Assembly (NCBI RefSeq): GCF_950295315.1
Contig: NC_080166.1
Coordinates: 99,701,141 to 99,765,140 of the forward strand
Length of the DNA: 64,000 nt
Reading direction: 5' to 3'
From: Erinaceus europaeus
Taxonomy: Eukaryota > Chordata > Mammalia > Eulipotyphla > Erinaceidae
Below the pieces are notes generated by a model that did no database searches, was not told the DNA's origin, and saw nothing but the letters and a program-made list of their open reading frames with translations. Below are positions 62,621 through 64,000 of the stretch, piece by piece. Both the position numbers and the translations under genes were made by a program. Positions within the stretch are counted from its first letter, which is position 1, and every line of letters begins with the position of its first letter.

Positions 62621-63329
62621 CCTTCTCTTTCTATATGAAAATCTCATCTCAGTATAATGAAGCTCCCACAGCAGCAACAACAAGACTCCTATACATTGTG
62701 AATAAAAGAAAGTATAAAATATTAGGTGAGGTCATCCCCTCTGGACCTTTGGAGAAGCATTGCAATTGCATCTTTTAAGCAAACAAAAGTAAGGGGGACT
62801 GACACTTCAAACTTCATTTTTAATGCTGAAATGATTTAGGTTGCAAAACCAGTCTGTCTCTGTTTTTGATTAATAATTGCACATAGTTGAATATCTGTTT
62901 TGCTCACTGGAATCCCTATCCATAGGGATGTTTCTGTTTTTGTCCAGGAGTAAATTAAAGAAATGTGGTGATATTATTTATTAGCTATCTTCTTTATGTG
63001 TTTTTAGAAGTCAGCAAATATCTTAAAGAAACCACTCTCAACTCTTCAATTTCAGCACATCTGTCCTACATCACATTATTAAAAAATCGGTTCTACTTTC
63101 TATAAATTTCAAGTCCTTTGCCAGGGACTGAAGCAATTCTTAAATTTTTATTCCCCTACTAAAAAAATAAATAAAAGGTACTTCTTTCTATCATCAATAC
63201 ATCATATCTTTCAAAGAAGTCAACTGAAAATATTGTGTTCACTGAGACCAGTTTATCTGAAGGAGCATTCATAATCACAAAACTGTGGAACAGTTTGCAT
63301 TACTTGCCACAATTTTAGCTATTCTGTTT
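62621..63329. other. Unique sequence
   Basis: No repeat or gene recognised. Confidence 0.5.
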
Positions 63330-63346
63330 GTTTCTTTATTTTTTAA

Positions 63347-63648
63347 AGACTTTCTTTTTAAAAATATTTATTTATTTATTCTCTTTTTGTTGCCCTTGTT
63401 CTATTATTGTAGTTATTATTGTTGTTGTTATTGATGTCATTTTTGGCGAGGACAGAGAGCAATGGAAAGAAGAGAGGAAGACAGAGAGGAGGATAGAAAC
63501 ACAGACACCTGCAGACCTGCTTCACCACTTGTGAAGCGACTCCCCTGCAGGTGGGGAGCCAGGGGCTGGAACCGGGATCCTTACCTACCGTGGTCCTTGT
63601 GCTTTGCTCCAAGTGCGCTTAACCCATTGCGCTACTGCCTGACTCCCA
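63347..63648 (-). mobile_element. Long SINE without 3' cassette
   Basis: ATATTTATTTATTTATTCTC tail, GTTGTTGTTATTGATGTC linker, GAGGACAGAGAGCAATGG, core, GGGGCTGGAACCGGGATCC B-box, head ACCCATTGCGCTACTGCC. Perfect 17-bp TSD GTTTCTTTATTTTTTAA (63330-63346, 63649-63665). Confidence 0.96.
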
Positions 63649-63665
63649 GTTTCTTTATTTTTTAA

Positions 63666-63862
63666 CGTCTTTATTTTATTTGATAGAGACAGAGATAAAT
63701 TGAGAGGGATTAGGGCAGATAGAAAGGGAGAGAGAGAGACAGACAGATACCTGCAGCACTGCTTCACCACACATAAAGCTTCCCTCTGCAGGTGGTGACT
63801 GGGTATTTGAATCTGGGCTTTTGCTTATGGTAACTTAAGCAGGTGCTCCACCCCCCCTGGTA
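63666..63862 (-). mobile_element. Short tRNA-derived SINE
   Basis: GTCTTTATTTTATTTGATAG tail, CTGCAGCACTGCTTCACC core, GTATTTGAATCTGGGC (B-box), AGCAGGTGCTCCACC head. Starts exactly where the preceding SINE's right TSD ends. Confidence 0.88.
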
Positions 63863-63879
63863 TGTTATTTTGCTTCTTT

Positions 63880-63995
63880 CTTGTGCCATCTTAGAACTCA
63901 GCACATTGTGGTGTAAACAAGCTATTTGTATGTGATGTCAGAGACTGAACTCAGTCTTCTACATGTGGTCTGTCACTGAATTGCCTCCCAGCCCA
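63880..63995 (-). mobile_element. Old tRNA-derived SINE (near window edge)
   Basis: GAACTCAGCACATTGTGG, GAGACTGAACTCAGTCTTC (antisense B-box), CTGTCACTGAATTGCCTCCC head. Diverged. Confidence 0.55.
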
Positions 63996-64000
63996 ATACT

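Overview
This window looks like intergenic (or deep intronic) DNA from a mammal, almost certainly a hedgehog (Erinaceidae, probably Erinaceus). The main evidence is dozens of copies of tRNA-derived SINEs. Their heads read like GGTAGCGCAGCGGGTTAAGCGCA, followed by a GGTTCGAGCCCC B-box, a CTGCAGGTGTC core, and AACAACAA or AATAAATA tails, which I associate with the Erinaceus genome. Old eutherian repeats (MIR, L2, L1, MaLR-type LTRs) are also present. I find no convincing protein-coding gene, RNA gene, CpG island, tRNA gene, CRISPR array or bacterial feature. The open reading frames longer than about 60 codons are chance ORFs, most of them inside retrotransposon copies.

I name the lineage-specific repeats as follows. 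Long SINE: tRNA head, core, AAC/AAT linker, with or without a 3' cassette of about 55 bp. Short SINE: the same head and core but ending in AATAAATA. SINE types C, D and E: other tRNA-like heads. Hedgehog L1 3' end: a poly(A)-tailed, 5'-truncated element whose 3' terminus reads GGTGGTGGGAATTGTGTGGAGTTG...TATCCTATGGTTTTGTCA. It comes in a short form and in a long form with roughly 650 extra bp. The L1 assignment of this last family is inferred from its poly(A) tail, 5' truncation, target-site duplications (TSDs) and twin-priming inversions. No ORF2 was seen attached to it.

Layout: 1-9 kb holds MaLR debris, an L1 copy, a duplicated unit of about 165 bp and scattered SINEs. 9-12 kb holds an L1 nested in a SINE and two successive insertions at one target. 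12.4-17.9 kb is the most repeat-poor stretch and contains a CTCF-like motif. 20.6-25.7 kb is an old L1 with a twin-priming inversion, hit by four SINEs. 27.1-28.7 kb is a three-level SINE/SINE/solo-LTR nest followed by L2. 30-36 kb holds MaLR, an L1 nested in an L1, and SINEs. 39-44 kb holds three L1 copies, two of them with 5' inversions and one with a probable 3' transduction. 44-52 kb is SINE-dense over old L1 and L2. 52.4-56.7 kb is again repeat-poor. 58.8-60.4 kb is another triple nest (L1 > SINE > solo LTR). 61-64 kb is a mosaic of SINE and L1 fragments.

The interest of the window is archaeological. Insertion order, target-site duplications, twin priming, a transduction, truncated SINE heads and a pair of solo LTRs with 6-bp duplications can all be read directly. 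I did not find a new gene system. Boundaries are by-eye estimates, normally good to about 10 bp where a TSD is quoted and 20-40 bp otherwise.
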